Part shown: in pieces, positions 36,826 through 45,455 of the stretch
Layout of the letters: every line of letters begins with the position of its first letter
Position numbering within the stretch: position 1 is the stretch's first letter
From: Pseudonocardia sp. 73-21
GTDB lineage: Bacteria; Actinomycetota; Actinomycetes; Mycobacteriales; Pseudonocardiaceae
Direction: 5' to 3'
NCBI RefSeq assembly: GCF_001899645.1
Contig: NZ_MKVV01000046.1
Coordinates: forward strand, 1-64,000
Length of the DNA: 64,000 nucleotides
Position numbers and translations under genes: made by a program
The notes under the pieces: generated by a model
The model's database searches: none
Seen by the model: the letters and a program-made list of their open reading frames with translations, nothing else
Told to the model about the DNA's origin: nothing

Positions 36826-39339
36826 GTGGACGTGACCAGGCGCGGCGAACTGCGGATCCACCTCGGGGCGGCTCCGGGCGTCGGCAAGACCTTCGCCATG
36901 CTCGGGGAGGCCCGTCGCCGCCAGGAACGGGGCACCGACGTGGTGGTCGGCATCGTCGAGACGCACGGCCGGGTCAAGACCGCCGAGCTCGTCGAGGGGT
37001 TGGAGATCATCCCGCGCCGCCGGATCGGCGGTCACCCCGGCCTCGACGAGATGGACCTCGACGCGGTGCTCGCGCGCCACCCCGAGCTGGTGCTGGTCGA
37101 CGAGCTCGCGCACACCAACGCGCCCGGCTCGCGGCACAAGAAGCGCTGGCAGGACGTCGAGGAGCTGCTCGACGCGGGCATCGACGTGCTGACGACCGTG
37201 AACGTGCAGCACCTGGAGTCGCTCAACGACGTCGTCGAGCGGATCACCGGTGTGCGGCAGAAGGAGACCGTGCCCGACGAGGTGGTGCGCAAGGCCGACC
37301 AGCTCGAGCTCGTCGACATCACCCCGGAGGCGCTGCGCCGGCGCCTCGCGCACGGCAACGTCTACGCCGCGGAGAAGGTGGACGCGGCGCTGGCCAACTA
37401 CTTCCAGCCCGGCAACCTGACGGCGCTGCGCGAGCTCGCGCTGCTGTGGGTGGCCGACGAGGTGGACGTGGCGCTGCAGCGCCACCGCTCGGACAAGAAG
37501 ATCACCGAGGTCTGGGAGACGCGGGAGCGGGTCGTGGTCGCGCTCACCGGCGACAAGGAGAGCGAGACGGTGCTGCGCCGCGCGGCCCGCATCGCCAAGC
37601 GCTCGGGAGCGGCCGACCTGCTCGCCGTGCACATCCTGCGCGGCGACGGGCTCGCCGGCGCACCGGTCGGCGCCGTGGCCCGGCTGCGCACCCTCGCCGA
37701 GGACGTCGGCGCCAGCTTCCACACCGTCGTCGGTGGGGACGACGTGCCCACGGCGCTGCTCGACTTCGCCCGCGGCGCCAACGCCACCCAGCTCGTCATC
37801 GGCACGTCACGGCGCTCCCGGGCGGCCCGCATGTTCGCCGAGGGTGTCGGCACCCGCGTGGTGCAGGACTCCGGGACCATCGACGTCCACATGGTCACCC
37901 ACGACGAGGCCGGTCGCGGATTGCGGCTGCCGGCGCTGCGCAGTGGTCTGTCGTTCTTCCGCAAGGCGCTGGGGTGGGTGCTCGCCGTCGTGCTGCCGGG
38001 GGTAGCCACCGGGATCGGCGTGCTGCTGCAGGAGGTCATCGGCCTGTCCACGGACGTGGTGCTGTACTTCCTCGCCACCGTCGTCGTCGCGCTCGTCGGA
38101 GGGCTCGGGCCGGCCGTGCTCGCGGCCGTGGTGGGCGGGTTCCTGCTCAACTACTTCCTCACCCCGCCGCTCTACTCGATCACCATCGCCGAGCCCGAGA
38201 ACATCGTCGCGGTGGCCGCCATGATCGTCGTCGCGGTGCTCGTCGCGCTCGTCGTCGACCGGGCGGCCCGGCGGGCCCAGCAGGCCGCCCGCGCCCGCGC
38301 CGAGGGTGCGCTGCTCGCGTCGTTCGCGCGGACGGTGCTGACCCGCACCGAGCCCCTCCCCCGCCTGCTGGAGAAGGTCAAGGAGGCCTTCGGGCTGCAC
38401 TCGGTGGCGCTGCTGGAGCGTGCGGGTGATCGCTGGAACTGCGTCACCTCGTCCGGCCCGCTGGGGTGCGCCACCCCGGACGAGGCGGACGTCGACGTCG
38501 AGGTGGAGGAGAACCTGCACCTGGTCGGCAGCGGTCGCTCGCTGCCCGCGGCCGACCGGCGGCTGCTCGAGGTGGCCGGTGGGCAGGCGCTCCTGGCCCT
38601 GCGCAGCCAGCGCGCCGCGGTGGAGGCGGAGGTGTCGCGGCGCCGCGCGGAGGTCACCGAGACCCGCAGCGCCCTGCTCTCGGCCGTCGGCCACGACCTG
38701 CGCAGCCCGCTGACCTCGATCAAGGCCGCGGCGGGCAGCCTGCGCGACCCCACCCTGCGCATCTCCGCCGGCGACCGCATGGAGCTCATGGCCACCGTCG
38801 AGGAGTCGGCCGACCGGCTCACCGCCCTCGTGGACAACCTGCTCGACTCGTCGCGACTGGCGGCAGGGGCGGTCACCCCGCTGCTCGCCCCCATCGGTTA
38901 CGACGAGGTGGCGGTCCGGGCGCTGGCCGGGCTGGAGGGCGCGAGCCGGGTGAAGATCGAGATCGACGAGGCGCTGCCCGACGTCGTCGCCGACGCGGGG
39001 CTGCTGGAACGGGTGGTCGCGAACGTCATCGACAACGCGCTGCGCTACGCGGGCGACGCGCCGATCGTGATGCGCGCCAGTGCCTACGCCGACCGCGTGG
39101 AACTGCGGATCGTCGACGCCGGGCCGGGCGTGCCGAAGAAGGCGCGCGCCGAGCTGTTCGCCCCGTTCCGCCGACTCGGCGGGGCCGACCCCAGTGACCG
39201 CGACGGCGCTAGCGGTGTCGGGCTGGGCCTGTCGGTGGCCCGCGGGTTCACCGAGATCATGCGAGGTTCGCTGACCGCCGAGGACACCCCGGGGGGCGGG
39301 CTCACCGTCGTCGTCTCGCTGCCGGAGGTGGGCAGGTGA
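36826..39339 (+). CDS. kdpD: Potassium sensor histidine kinase KdpD
   Basis: 837-residue sensor. Domains: KdpD N-terminal domain (about 1-215) with Walker-type GAAPGVGKTFAML and DELAHTNAPGSRHKKRWQDVEE; a universal-stress-like domain (about 235-360); four transmembrane helices (about 380-485); a GAF-like region; HisKA with SAVGHDLRSPLTSIK (His near residue 623); HATPase with NVIDNALRYAG and GVGLGLSVARG. GTG 36826 follows GGAGGG. It senses K+ limitation and phosphorylates KdpE. Overlaps kdpE by 4 nt. Confidence 0.95.
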   Translation: MDVTRRGELRIHLGAAPGVGKTFAMLGEARRRQERGTDVVVGIVETHGRVKTAELVEGLEIIPRRRIGGHPGLDEMDLDAVLARHPELVLVDELAHTNAPGSRHKKRWQDVEELLDAGIDVLTTVNVQHLESLNDVVERITGVRQKETVPDEVVRKADQLELVDITPEALRRRLAHGNVYAAEKVDAALANYFQPGNLTALRELALLWVADEVDVALQRHRSDKKITEVWETRERVVVALTGDKESETVLRRAARIAKRSGAADLLAVHILRGDGLAGAPVGAVARLRTLAEDVGASFHTVVGGDDVPTALLDFARGANATQLVIGTSRRSRAARMFAEGVGTRVVQDSGTIDVHMVTHDEAGRGLRLPALRSGLSFFRKALGWVLAVVLPGVATGIGVLLQEVIGLSTDVVLYFLATVVVALVGGLGPAVLAAVVGGFLLNYFLTPPLYSITIAEPENIVAVAAMIVVAVLVALVVDRAARRAQQAARARAEGALLASFARTVLTRTEPLPRLLEKVKEAFGLHSVALLERAGDRWNCVTSSGPLGCATPDEADVDVEVEENLHLVGSGRSLPAADRRLLEVAGGQALLALRSQRAAVEAEVSRRRAEVTETRSALLSAVGHDLRSPLTSIKAAAGSLRDPTLRISAGDRMELMATVEESADRLTALVDNLLDSSRLAAGAVTPLLAPIGYDEVAVRALAGLEGASRVKIEIDEALPDVVADAGLLERVVANVIDNALRYAGDAPIVMRASAYADRVELRIVDAGPGVPKKARAELFAPFRRLGGADPSDRDGASGVGLGLSVARGFTEIMRGSLTAEDTPGGGLTVVVSLPEVGR

Positions 39340-40028
39340 ACCAGCAGCACCGCGTGCTGGTCGTGGACGACGACCCCCAGATCCTGCGCGCCCTGCGCAT
39401 CAACCTCACCGCGCACGGCTACCACGTCCTGCTGGCGCCCGACGGCGGCTCGGCCCTGCGCGCGGCCGCCGGCGGGCACCCCGACGTCGTCGTGCTGGAC
39501 CTGGGCCTGCCCGACATGGACGGCACCGAGGTGATCGAGGGCCTGCGCGGCTGGACGAGCGTGCCGATCATCGTGCTGTCGGCGCGCACGGGTTCCGCCG
39601 ACACGGTCAGGGCCCTCGACGTCGGCGCCGACGACTACATCACCAAGCCGTTCGGGATGGCCGAGCTGCTGGCCCGGCTCCGGGCGGCGGTGCGGCGCGC
39701 GGCCGTCTCGGCGGTGGACGGCGAGCCGGTGGTGGACGCCGGCGACTTCACCGTCGACCTCGCGGCGAAGAAGGTGATCCGCGTCGACGGCACCGAGGTG
39801 CACCTGACACCCACCGAGTGGGGTGTGCTGGAGCTGCTGGTGCGCCATCGCGGCAAGCTCGTGGGCCAGCGGGAGCTGCTGCGCACGGTGTGGGGGGCCA
39901 ACTACGGCACCGAGACCAACTACCTGCGCGTCTACATGGCCCAACTTCGTCGCAAGCTGGAGGCGGAGCCCAGCCACCCCACACACCTGATCACGGAGGC
40001 GGGGATGGGCTACCGGTTCGAGCTGTAG
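39336..40028 (+). CDS. kdpE: Response regulator KdpE
   Basis: 230-residue OmpR-family regulator: receiver domain (about 1-118; VLVVDDDPQILRAL, phospho-acceptor in VVVLDLGLPDMDG, KPFGMAELLARL) and winged helix (about 135-228; LTPTEWGVLELLV, NYLRVYMAQLRRKLE). Likely activator of the kdp operon through the 11-bp phased repeats. The TAG stop abuts the GAGTGGGCAC palindrome. Confidence 0.95.
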   Translation: MNQQHRVLVVDDDPQILRALRINLTAHGYHVLLAPDGGSALRAAAGGHPDVVVLDLGLPDMDGTEVIEGLRGWTSVPIIVLSARTGSADTVRALDVGADDYITKPFGMAELLARLRAAVRRAAVSAVDGEPVVDAGDFTVDLAAKKVIRVDGTEVHLTPTEWGVLELLVRHRGKLVGQRELLRTVWGANYGTETNYLRVYMAQLRRKLEAEPSHPTHLITEAGMGYRFEL

Positions 40029-40080
40029 ATCGCCGCGAGTGGGCACTGGCGGCCGGATGTGGCGCCCACCCCCGGCGATC
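40028..40080. terminator. GAGTGGGCAC palindromic element, copy 2, at the kdpE end
   Basis: GATCGCCGCGAGTGGGC (40028-40044) pairs at 15 of 17 positions with GCCCACCCCCGGCGATC (40064-40080). It starts on the last base of the kdpE stop, so it can act as a terminator. Confidence 0.6.
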
Positions 40081-40157
40081 TCGTGGGCCAGTTCTCCCGG
40101 CAGGCCCGGGGTCGTCTCGCGGGCCCGGGTGCTCGGGCTGGGGATGAGCCCCGGACG

Positions 40158-40325
40158 GTGACGCGGCGGCTCGACCCGGTGCGCCGCCGCCACGACCGCC
40201 GCAAGGGCAACCTGCTCATCCGCGCGGGCTGGAGCCTGCCGAGGTTCAGCCGGCACGACCTCGACGGCCGCCCCGAGGAGGGTCCGGCCGAGATCCCGGA
40301 GACGCCGGCGCCGGCGGCAGCCTGA
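40158..40325 (+). CDS. Possible 55-residue basic protein
   Basis: GTG 40158 opens VTRRLDPVRRRHDRRKGNLL, continuing IRAGWSLPRFSRHDLDG and ending in an acidic/Pro-rich tail (PEEGPAEIPETPAPAAA). The composition looks protein-like and the region lies between two terminator-like palindromes. No family recognised; it may be a chance frame. Confidence 0.3.
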   Translation: MTRRLDPVRRRHDRRKGNLLIRAGWSLPRFSRHDLDGRPEEGPAEIPETPAPAAA

Positions 40326-40420
40326 CCGGAAAGATCACGCCGCCGCTCCGACCGGTGTCGAGCCCGGCGCGACATCGAGCAGGCAGCCGTGGTCGCCGAC
40401 GTCCCTGTGCGCCCGCACTC

Positions 40421-40486
40421 ATGATCGTCGAGAGTGGGCACTCGCGGCCAGACGTGGCGCCCGGCGCCCACTCCTGCCGATCACGG
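40421..40486. terminator. GAGTGGGCAC palindromic element, copy 3, at the CAP gene end
   Basis: TGATCGTCGAGAGTGGGC on the left pairs with GCCCACTCCTGCCGATCA on the right (mismatches in the middle of the arm). It ends 1 nt before the stop of the minus-strand CAP gene, mirroring copy 2 at the kdpE end. Confidence 0.6.
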
Positions 40487-40487
40487 C

Positions 40488-41198
40488 TCAGCGGCCGAAG
40501 TCCTGGGTCCAGTACTCGTCCGTGCCCGCCAGTCCGACGCCGATCGTCGTGAAGGAGCAGTCCTCGATGTTGCGGCGGTGGCCCGGCGAGTTCATCCACG
40601 CCGTCACCACCTCCTGCGCGTCCTGCTGGCCCTGCGCGATGTTCTCGCCGCCGGGGGAGGGGTAGCCCTGCGCGGTGATGCGGTCGGAGAACGTCCGGCC
40701 GTCGAGGCTGTCGTGGGCGAAATAGCCCCTCGCGGACATGTCGTCGCTGTGGCCCTGGGCCGCCGCGGTGAGGCGGGGGTCGACACGCAGGGCGGCGCAG
40801 CCGGCGTTGACACGGGCCTGGTTGGTGAGCGCGACGACCTGCGCGGTCTGGCTGCCCGACACGGTCGGCGCCACCGTCTTCGTCACCGGCCGCGGAGCGG
40901 GGGCCGGGCGGGTGGTGGCGGCTCGGGAGGCGGCCTTCGGCGTGGTGGTCGGAGCCGGGCGTGTCGTCGTCGACGGCAGCGTCGGTGGAGGGGCGAGCGC
41001 CGTCGGGAGCGAGTCCAGGAGGGGAGCGTCCGTCACGGGCGCGGTGGCGGTGGCGAACGTCGGGCCGGTGCCCAGTGCCGCGCTCAGCTCCGCCGGCGCC
41101 ACCTCGGCCGGCTGGGCCGTGGCCACGGCACCGACGACCATCGCGCCGGAGGTCAGGCCGACGAGCAGCGGCCCGCCGCGACGACCGATTGTGATCAC
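40488..41198 (-). CDS. Secreted CAP-domain (SCP/PR1-like) protein
   Basis: 236 residues from GTG 41198. N-terminal signal segment (GGPLLVGLTSGAMVVGAVATAQPA), a Pro/Thr/Ala linker (about 35-110), then a CAP domain (about 115-236) with LTNQARVNAGCAALRVDP, HSDDMSARGYFAHDSLDG, SPGGENIAQGQ, and AWMNSPGHRRNIEDCSFTTIGVG: both CAP histidines are present. Probably exported. ATG 41222 is an alternative start, but it overlaps the divergent acyP start; a TACGTT hexamer 8 nt before GTG 41198 suggests a leaderless message. Confidence 0.85.
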   Translation of the reverse strand: MITIGRRGGPLLVGLTSGAMVVGAVATAQPAEVAPAELSAALGTGPTFATATAPVTDAPLLDSLPTALAPPPTLPSTTTRPAPTTTPKAASRAATTRPAPAPRPVTKTVAPTVSGSQTAQVVALTNQARVNAGCAALRVDPRLTAAAQGHSDDMSARGYFAHDSLDGRTFSDRITAQGYPSPGGENIAQGQQDAQEVVTAWMNSPGHRRNIEDCSFTTIGVGLAGTDEYWTQDFGR

Positions 41199-41205
41199 GG
41201 TGCGG

Positions 41206-41212
41206 TAACGTA
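41206..41212. promoter_or_regulatory. Overlapping divergent -10 hexamers for acyP and the CAP gene
   Basis: On the plus strand TAACGT (41206-41211) is 9 nt before acyP ATG 41221. On the minus strand TACGTT (41212-41207) is 8 nt before GTG 41198. Neither gene has a ribosome binding site. Confidence 0.4.
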
Positions 41213-41220
41213 GCAGTCCC

Positions 41221-41511
41221 ATGAGGACCAGTGGCGATTCCGCCGTTCGGCTCACCGTGTGGGTGGCCGGACGGGTGCAGGGCGTGGGTTTCCGCTGGTG
41301 GACGCGGTGCCGCGCCCTCGAGCTCGGCCTCGTCGGCGAGGCCCGGAACCTCCCCGACCGGCGCGTCGCGGTCGTCGCGGAGGGTGATCAACTTGCCTGT
41401 GAGCAGCTCCTGGTTGCGCTGAGTGGGGGAGCCACCCCGGGGCGTGTCGACGGGGTCGTGGAGCAGTGGGGCGACGCCACCGGCCGGTGGACGGGCTTCT
41501 CGGAGGCCTGA
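41221..41511 (+). CDS. acyP: Acylphosphatase
   Basis: 96-residue acylphosphatase. Seen: the [18 protein letters not shown] loop with catalytic Arg, and [20 protein letters not shown] in place of the usual G-x-V-x-N-x-x-D-G, with the catalytic Asn kept (RNLPD) but slightly altered around it. Hydrolyses acyl phosphates in relatives. The acyP-smc-ftsY order is standard for actinobacteria. Confidence 0.88.
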   Translation: MRTSGDSAVRLTVWVAGRVQGVGFRWWTRCRALELGLVGEARNLPDRRVAVVAEGDQLACEQLLVALSGGATPGRVDGVVEQWGDATGRWTGFSEA

Positions 41512-41554
41512 ACGGACGCGTCGGTAGGCTTCCCCGACCGTCCCGGGGAGAACC

Positions 41555-44500
41555 GTGCACCTCAAGAGCCTGACGTTGAAGGGCTTCAAGTCCTTCGCCT
41601 CGGCCACGACGCTGCGCCTGGAACCCGGTATCACGTGCGTGGTCGGGCCCAACGGGTCGGGCAAGTCCAACGTCGTGGACGCCATCAGCTGGGTGCTCGG
41701 TGAGCAGGGGGCCAAGGCGCTGCGCGGCGGCAAGATGGAGGACGTCATCTTCGCCGGCACGTCCGGCCGCGCCGCCCTGGGCCGCGCCGAGGTGACCCTG
41801 ACCATCGACAACTCCGACGGCGCGCTGCCCATCGACTACGCCGAGGTGTCGATCACCCGTCGGATGTTCCGCGACGGCGCGGGCGAGTACGAGATCAACG
41901 GCGACCGTGCCCGGCTGCTCGACGTCCAGGAGCTGCTGAGCGACTCCGGCATCGGCCGCGAGATGCACGTCATCGTCGGGCAGGGCCAGCTCGACTCGGT
42001 GCTGCAGAGCAAGCCCGAGGACCGCCGCGCCTACATCGAGGAGGCCGCGGGCGTCCTCAAGCACCGGAAGAGGAAAGAGAAGGCCCTCCGCAAGCTCGAC
42101 GCGATGCAGGCCAACCTCACCCGTCTGACCGACCTCACCGGCGAGCTGCGCCGTCAGCTCAAGCCGCTGGGCCGGCAGGCGGAGATCGCGCGCCGGGCCC
42201 AGGCCGTGCAGTCCGAGCTGCGCGACTCCCGGCTGCGGCTGGCCGCCGACGACCTGGTGACGCTGCGGGACCAGCTCGCCCAGGAGGAGGCCGACGAGTC
42301 GCAGGCCCGCGCCCGTCGCGCCGAGGTGGAGGAGCAGCTGTCCGTCGCCCGCGTCGAGCAGGAGCGGCTGGAGGCCGCCCTCGCCGAGGACGCGCCGCGC
42401 CTCGCCGCCGCGCAGGACACCTGGTACCGGCTCTCGGCGCTCACGGAACGGCTCAACGGCACCGTCCGGCTCGCGCAGGAGCGCGCCCGCCACCTCGCCG
42501 ACGCGGGTGAGGCGCGCACGCCCGGCCGCGATCCCGACCAGCTCGACGCCGAGGCCGACGCCGCCGCCGAGCAGGAGGAGCTGCTCGTCGCGACGGTCGA
42601 GGAGGCCCGGGAGCGTCTCGCCGGCATCACCGAGGAGCGCACCGACCACGAGCGCACCCTCGCCGCCGCCGAGCGCGCCCATCTCGCTGCGGTCCGGGCC
42701 CTGGCCGACCGCCGGGCCGGGTTGGCCACCCTGGCCGGCCGGGCCGAGGCCCTGCGCAGCGGGGCCGCCGCCACCGCGGAGGAGATCGAACGCCTCTCGG
42801 AGGCGCTCGCCGAGGCGCAGGAGCGCACGGCCGTCGCCGAGACCGAGCTGGAGACCGCCCGCGAGGCCCTCGGCGACGCCGACGACGGCGACTCCGGCCT
42901 CGCCGCGCGCACCGCGGAGGCCGTCGAGGCGCACAAGAGCGCCAGGGCCCGGGTCGCGGAGCTGGTGGCCCGCGAGCGCGAGGTGGAGAAGCAGCGCGCC
43001 CACTGGGGGGCGCGGGTCGACGCACTCTCGGTCGGCCTGGCCCGCCGCGACGGCTCCGCGGCGCTGCTGGAGGGCGAGCGCGAGGGCGTGCTGGGCACGG
43101 TCCCCGGCCTGGTCACGGTGGCGCCCTGGGCGCGCACGGCGGTGGCGGCGGTGCTGGGCGAGCTGGCCGACGCCGTCGTGGTGCAGGGCGCCGAGGCGGC
43201 GGCGGAGGCGATCCGCGAGCTCCGCACCCGCGACGCGGGCCGCGCCGCGCTGGTGGTGGGTTCCCAGGTTCAGGAAAGCCACTTTCAGGACCTCTCGCGA
43301 CAGCAGAGTGGCTTTCCTGAACCTCCGGCGGGCGCTCGGTGGGCCCTCCAGGGGGTCACTGCTGCGCCTTCCCTCGCCGCTGCCGTCTCCCGGCTCCTGG
43401 CCGGGGTTCTGGTCGTGGACGATCTCGACATCGCGCGGGCGGTCGTCGGCGCCGACCCCGCCGTCACCGCCGTCACCGCCGACGGCGACGTGCTCGCCGC
43501 CGACCGGGCCCACGGCGGGTCCGGCACCGCGTCGAGCGCGCTGGACGTGCAGGCCGCCGTCAACGAAGCGGTCGAGGCGCGCGACCAGGTCGAGGAGGAG
43601 CTGGCCGGGCTGCTACCGACGCTGGAGGGTGCGCGCGCCGAGGAGGCCGCCCGGCTCGCCGACGCCGAGGCCGCCCGCTCCGCCCAGAACGCCGCCGACC
43701 AGCGCCGCGCCGCCGCATCCGCGCAGCTCGGGCGCTTCGAGCAGGCCGTGGGCTCGGCGACCGCCGAGGCCCAGCGGCTGCGCGCCCGCCGCGACGCCGT
43801 CGAGACCCGCCGTTCGGACTCCCTGCTCGCGCTGGAGGCGGCCGAGAAGCAGCTGGCGGTGGCCGAGGACGAGCCCGTCGACGACGAGCCCGACACCGAG
43901 ATCCGCGACGCCGCCGCCGACGCGCTGGCCACCGCCCGCTCCGACGAGGTGGAGGCCCGGCTGGCCCTGCGCACCGCCGAGGAGCGCGCCCGCGCCGTCA
44001 CCGGCCGCGCCGACGCGCTGCGCCGCCAGGCCACCGCCGAGCGTCACGCCCGGGAGCGCGCCGCCGCGGCGCGGGTGGCACGCGAGCACGGCGCGCGGAT
44101 CGCGGCGCTCGTCGTCGACGCGGGAGAGCGGGCGTGCGAGCGCATCGCCGTCTCTCTCGCCGCGGCCGCAACGGAACGCGACGCGGCCGCGGCCGCCCGC
44201 GACGCCCGCGAGCGCGCCCTGGGCGAGGCCCGGCTCACCACCACGCGCCTGACCGGGCTGATGGAGAAGCTCACCGACGCCGTGCACCGCGACGAGGTGC
44301 TGCGCGCCCAGAACCGGCTCCGGCTGGAGCAGCTCACGGAGAAGGTGCTGTCGGACCACGGGCTCGGCGTCGAGGACCTGGAACGCGAGTACGGGCCGGA
44401 GGCGCCCGTGCCCGCGTCCGCGTCGGAGATGGCCGAGTACGAGGCGGCGAAGGAGCGCGGTGAGGACGTCACCCCGCCGCCGGCCATGCGGTACGACCGC

Positions 44501-45184
44501 GCCGACCAGCAACGCCGTGAGAAGCGCGCCGAGAAGGACCTCGTGCTGCTGGGCAAGGTCAACCCGCTCGCGCTGGAGGAGTTCGCGGCCCTGGAGGAGC
44601 GCTACCGCTTCCTCTCCACGCAGCTGGAGGACCTCAAGAACACCCGCCGCGACCTGCTGACCGTCGTCCGCGAGGTGGACGACAAGATCCTCGAGGTGTT
44701 CGCGCAGGCCTACGCGGACGTCGCGCGCGAGTTCGAGATCGTCTTCCAGACGCTGTTCCCCGGCGGCGAGGGTCGGCTGATCCTCACCGACCCCGACGAC
44801 ATGCTCACCACCGGCGTCGAGGTGGAGGCGCGGCCACCGGGCAAGAAGGTCAAGCGCCTGTCGCTGCTCTCCGGTGGCGAGCGCTCGCTCACGGCCATGG
44901 CGCTGCTGGTGGCGATCTTCCGCGCCCGCCCGTCGCCGTTCTACATCCTCGACGAGATCGAGGCGGCGCTGGACGACGTGAACCTGCGCCGGCTGATCTC
45001 GCTGATGGAGGAGCTGCGCGAGACGAGCCAGCTCATCGTGATCACGCACCAGAAGCCGACGATGGAGGTGGCGGACGCCCTCTACGGCGTGAGCATGCGC
45101 GGCGACGGCATCACGACGGTGATCAGCCAGCGCCTCCGCACGGCTCCCCACCCGACCCCGACGAACGGCACGGTCGTCGCCTAG
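41555..45184 (+). CDS. smc: Chromosome segregation protein SMC
   Basis: 1209-residue condensin ATPase. Seen: Walker A GPNGSGKSNVVDAI near residue 32; two long coiled coils; a hinge (about 505-665) with GRAALVVG, ARWALQGVTA and a Gly-rich GGSG end; C-terminal signature LLSGGERSLTAMALL and Walker B YILDEIEAALDD. Residues of about SQVQESHFQDLSRQQSGFPE in the hinge are encoded by a 59-bp palindrome, absent from what I expect of the family, but the frame is kept. GTG 41555 follows GGGGAG. A perfect hairpin overlaps the stop. Confidence 0.95.
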   Translation: MHLKSLTLKGFKSFASATTLRLEPGITCVVGPNGSGKSNVVDAISWVLGEQGAKALRGGKMEDVIFAGTSGRAALGRAEVTLTIDNSDGALPIDYAEVSITRRMFRDGAGEYEINGDRARLLDVQELLSDSGIGREMHVIVGQGQLDSVLQSKPEDRRAYIEEAAGVLKHRKRKEKALRKLDAMQANLTRLTDLTGELRRQLKPLGRQAEIARRAQAVQSELRDSRLRLAADDLVTLRDQLAQEEADESQARARRAEVEEQLSVARVEQERLEAALAEDAPRLAAAQDTWYRLSALTERLNGTVRLAQERARHLADAGEARTPGRDPDQLDAEADAAAEQEELLVATVEEARERLAGITEERTDHERTLAAAERAHLAAVRALADRRAGLATLAGRAEALRSGAAATAEEIERLSEALAEAQERTAVAETELETAREALGDADDGDSGLAARTAEAVEAHKSARARVAELVAREREVEKQRAHWGARVDALSVGLARRDGSAALLEGEREGVLGTVPGLVTVAPWARTAVAAVLGELADAVVVQGAEAAAEAIRELRTRDAGRAALVVGSQVQESHFQDLSRQQSGFPEPPAGARWALQGVTAAPSLAAAVSRLLAGVLVVDDLDIARAVVGADPAVTAVTADGDVLAADRAHGGSGTASSALDVQAAVNEAVEARDQVEEELAGLLPTLEGARAEEAARLADAEAARSAQNAADQRRAAASAQLGRFEQAVGSATAEAQRLRARRDAVETRRSDSLLALEAAEKQLAVAEDEPVDDEPDTEIRDAAADALATARSDEVEARLALRTAEERARAVTGRADALRRQATAERHARERAAAARVAREHGARIAALVVDAGERACERIAVSLAAAATERDAAAAARDARERALGEARLTTTRLTGLMEKLTDAVHRDEVLRAQNRLRLEQLTEKVLSDHGLGVEDLEREYGPEAPVPASASEMAEYEAAKERGEDVTPPPAMRYDRADQQRREKRAEKDLVLLGKVNPLALEEFAALEERYRFLSTQLEDLKNTRRDLLTVVREVDDKILEVFAQAYADVAREFEIVFQTLFPGGEGRLILTDPDDMLTTGVEVEARPPGKKVKRLSLLSGGERSLTAMALLVAIFRARPSPFYILDEIEAALDDVNLRRLISLMEELRETSQLIVITHQKPTMEVADALYGVSMRGDGITTVISQRLRTAPHPTPTNGTVVA
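43266..43324. repeat. 59-bp palindromic element inside smc
   Basis: Perfect 18-bp arms AGGTTCAGGAAAGCCACT (43266-43283) and AGTGGCTTTCCTGAACCT (43307-43324) around a 23-nt loop. It is lower in GC than flanking smc sequence. The reading frame passes through without a stop and codes for about 20 extra residues in the hinge domain. Confidence 0.9.
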
Positions 45185-45206
45185 GTTCCGACGACCGTGC
45201 CGTTCG
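45162..45206. terminator. Strong hairpin over the smc stop codon
   Basis: CGAACGGCACGGTCGTCG (45162-45179) pairs perfectly with CGACGACCGTGCCGTTCG (45189-45206). The 9-nt loop holds the smc TAG. No T-tract. Confidence 0.75.
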
Positions 45207-45263
45207 GCGGAAGGGCGGGTGCGCGGTGCGGGAGCGGGGTGTGGGGGGGCGGTCGCCCCGGCA

Positions 45264-45326
45264 TGATCGCCGCCGGCCGCACCTTGATGCCCACCGCAGG
45301 CGCTGGAGTGCGGTTCCCGGCGATCA
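45264..45326. repeat. TGATCGCCG palindromic element, copy 1
   Basis: 63 bp: TGATCGCCGCCGGCCGCAC pairs at about 15 of 19 positions with GTGCGGTTCCCGGCGATCA. One of two adjacent copies filling the gap between smc and ftsY; no gene is seen there. Confidence 0.65.
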
Positions 45327-45343
45327 CGCGGGCGCGCCCATTT

Positions 45344-45412
45344 CATGATCATTGCCGGGCCGCACCCTGCGGCCGTCGCCGGGACCGCGCCGTGCGCGGC
45401 GACGCGATCATG
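45344..45412. repeat. TGATCGCCG palindromic element, copy 2
   Basis: Starts CATGATCATTGCCGGGCCGC and ends GTGCGCGGCGACGCGATCATG, pairing imperfectly end to end. It shares the TGATC...GCCGG..CGCACC core with copy 1, 18 bp upstream. Confidence 0.6.
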
Positions 45413-45455
45413 GCCGGGGCGCTCGTCGTGCGGCGCGGCATGACAGGGTGGGACC

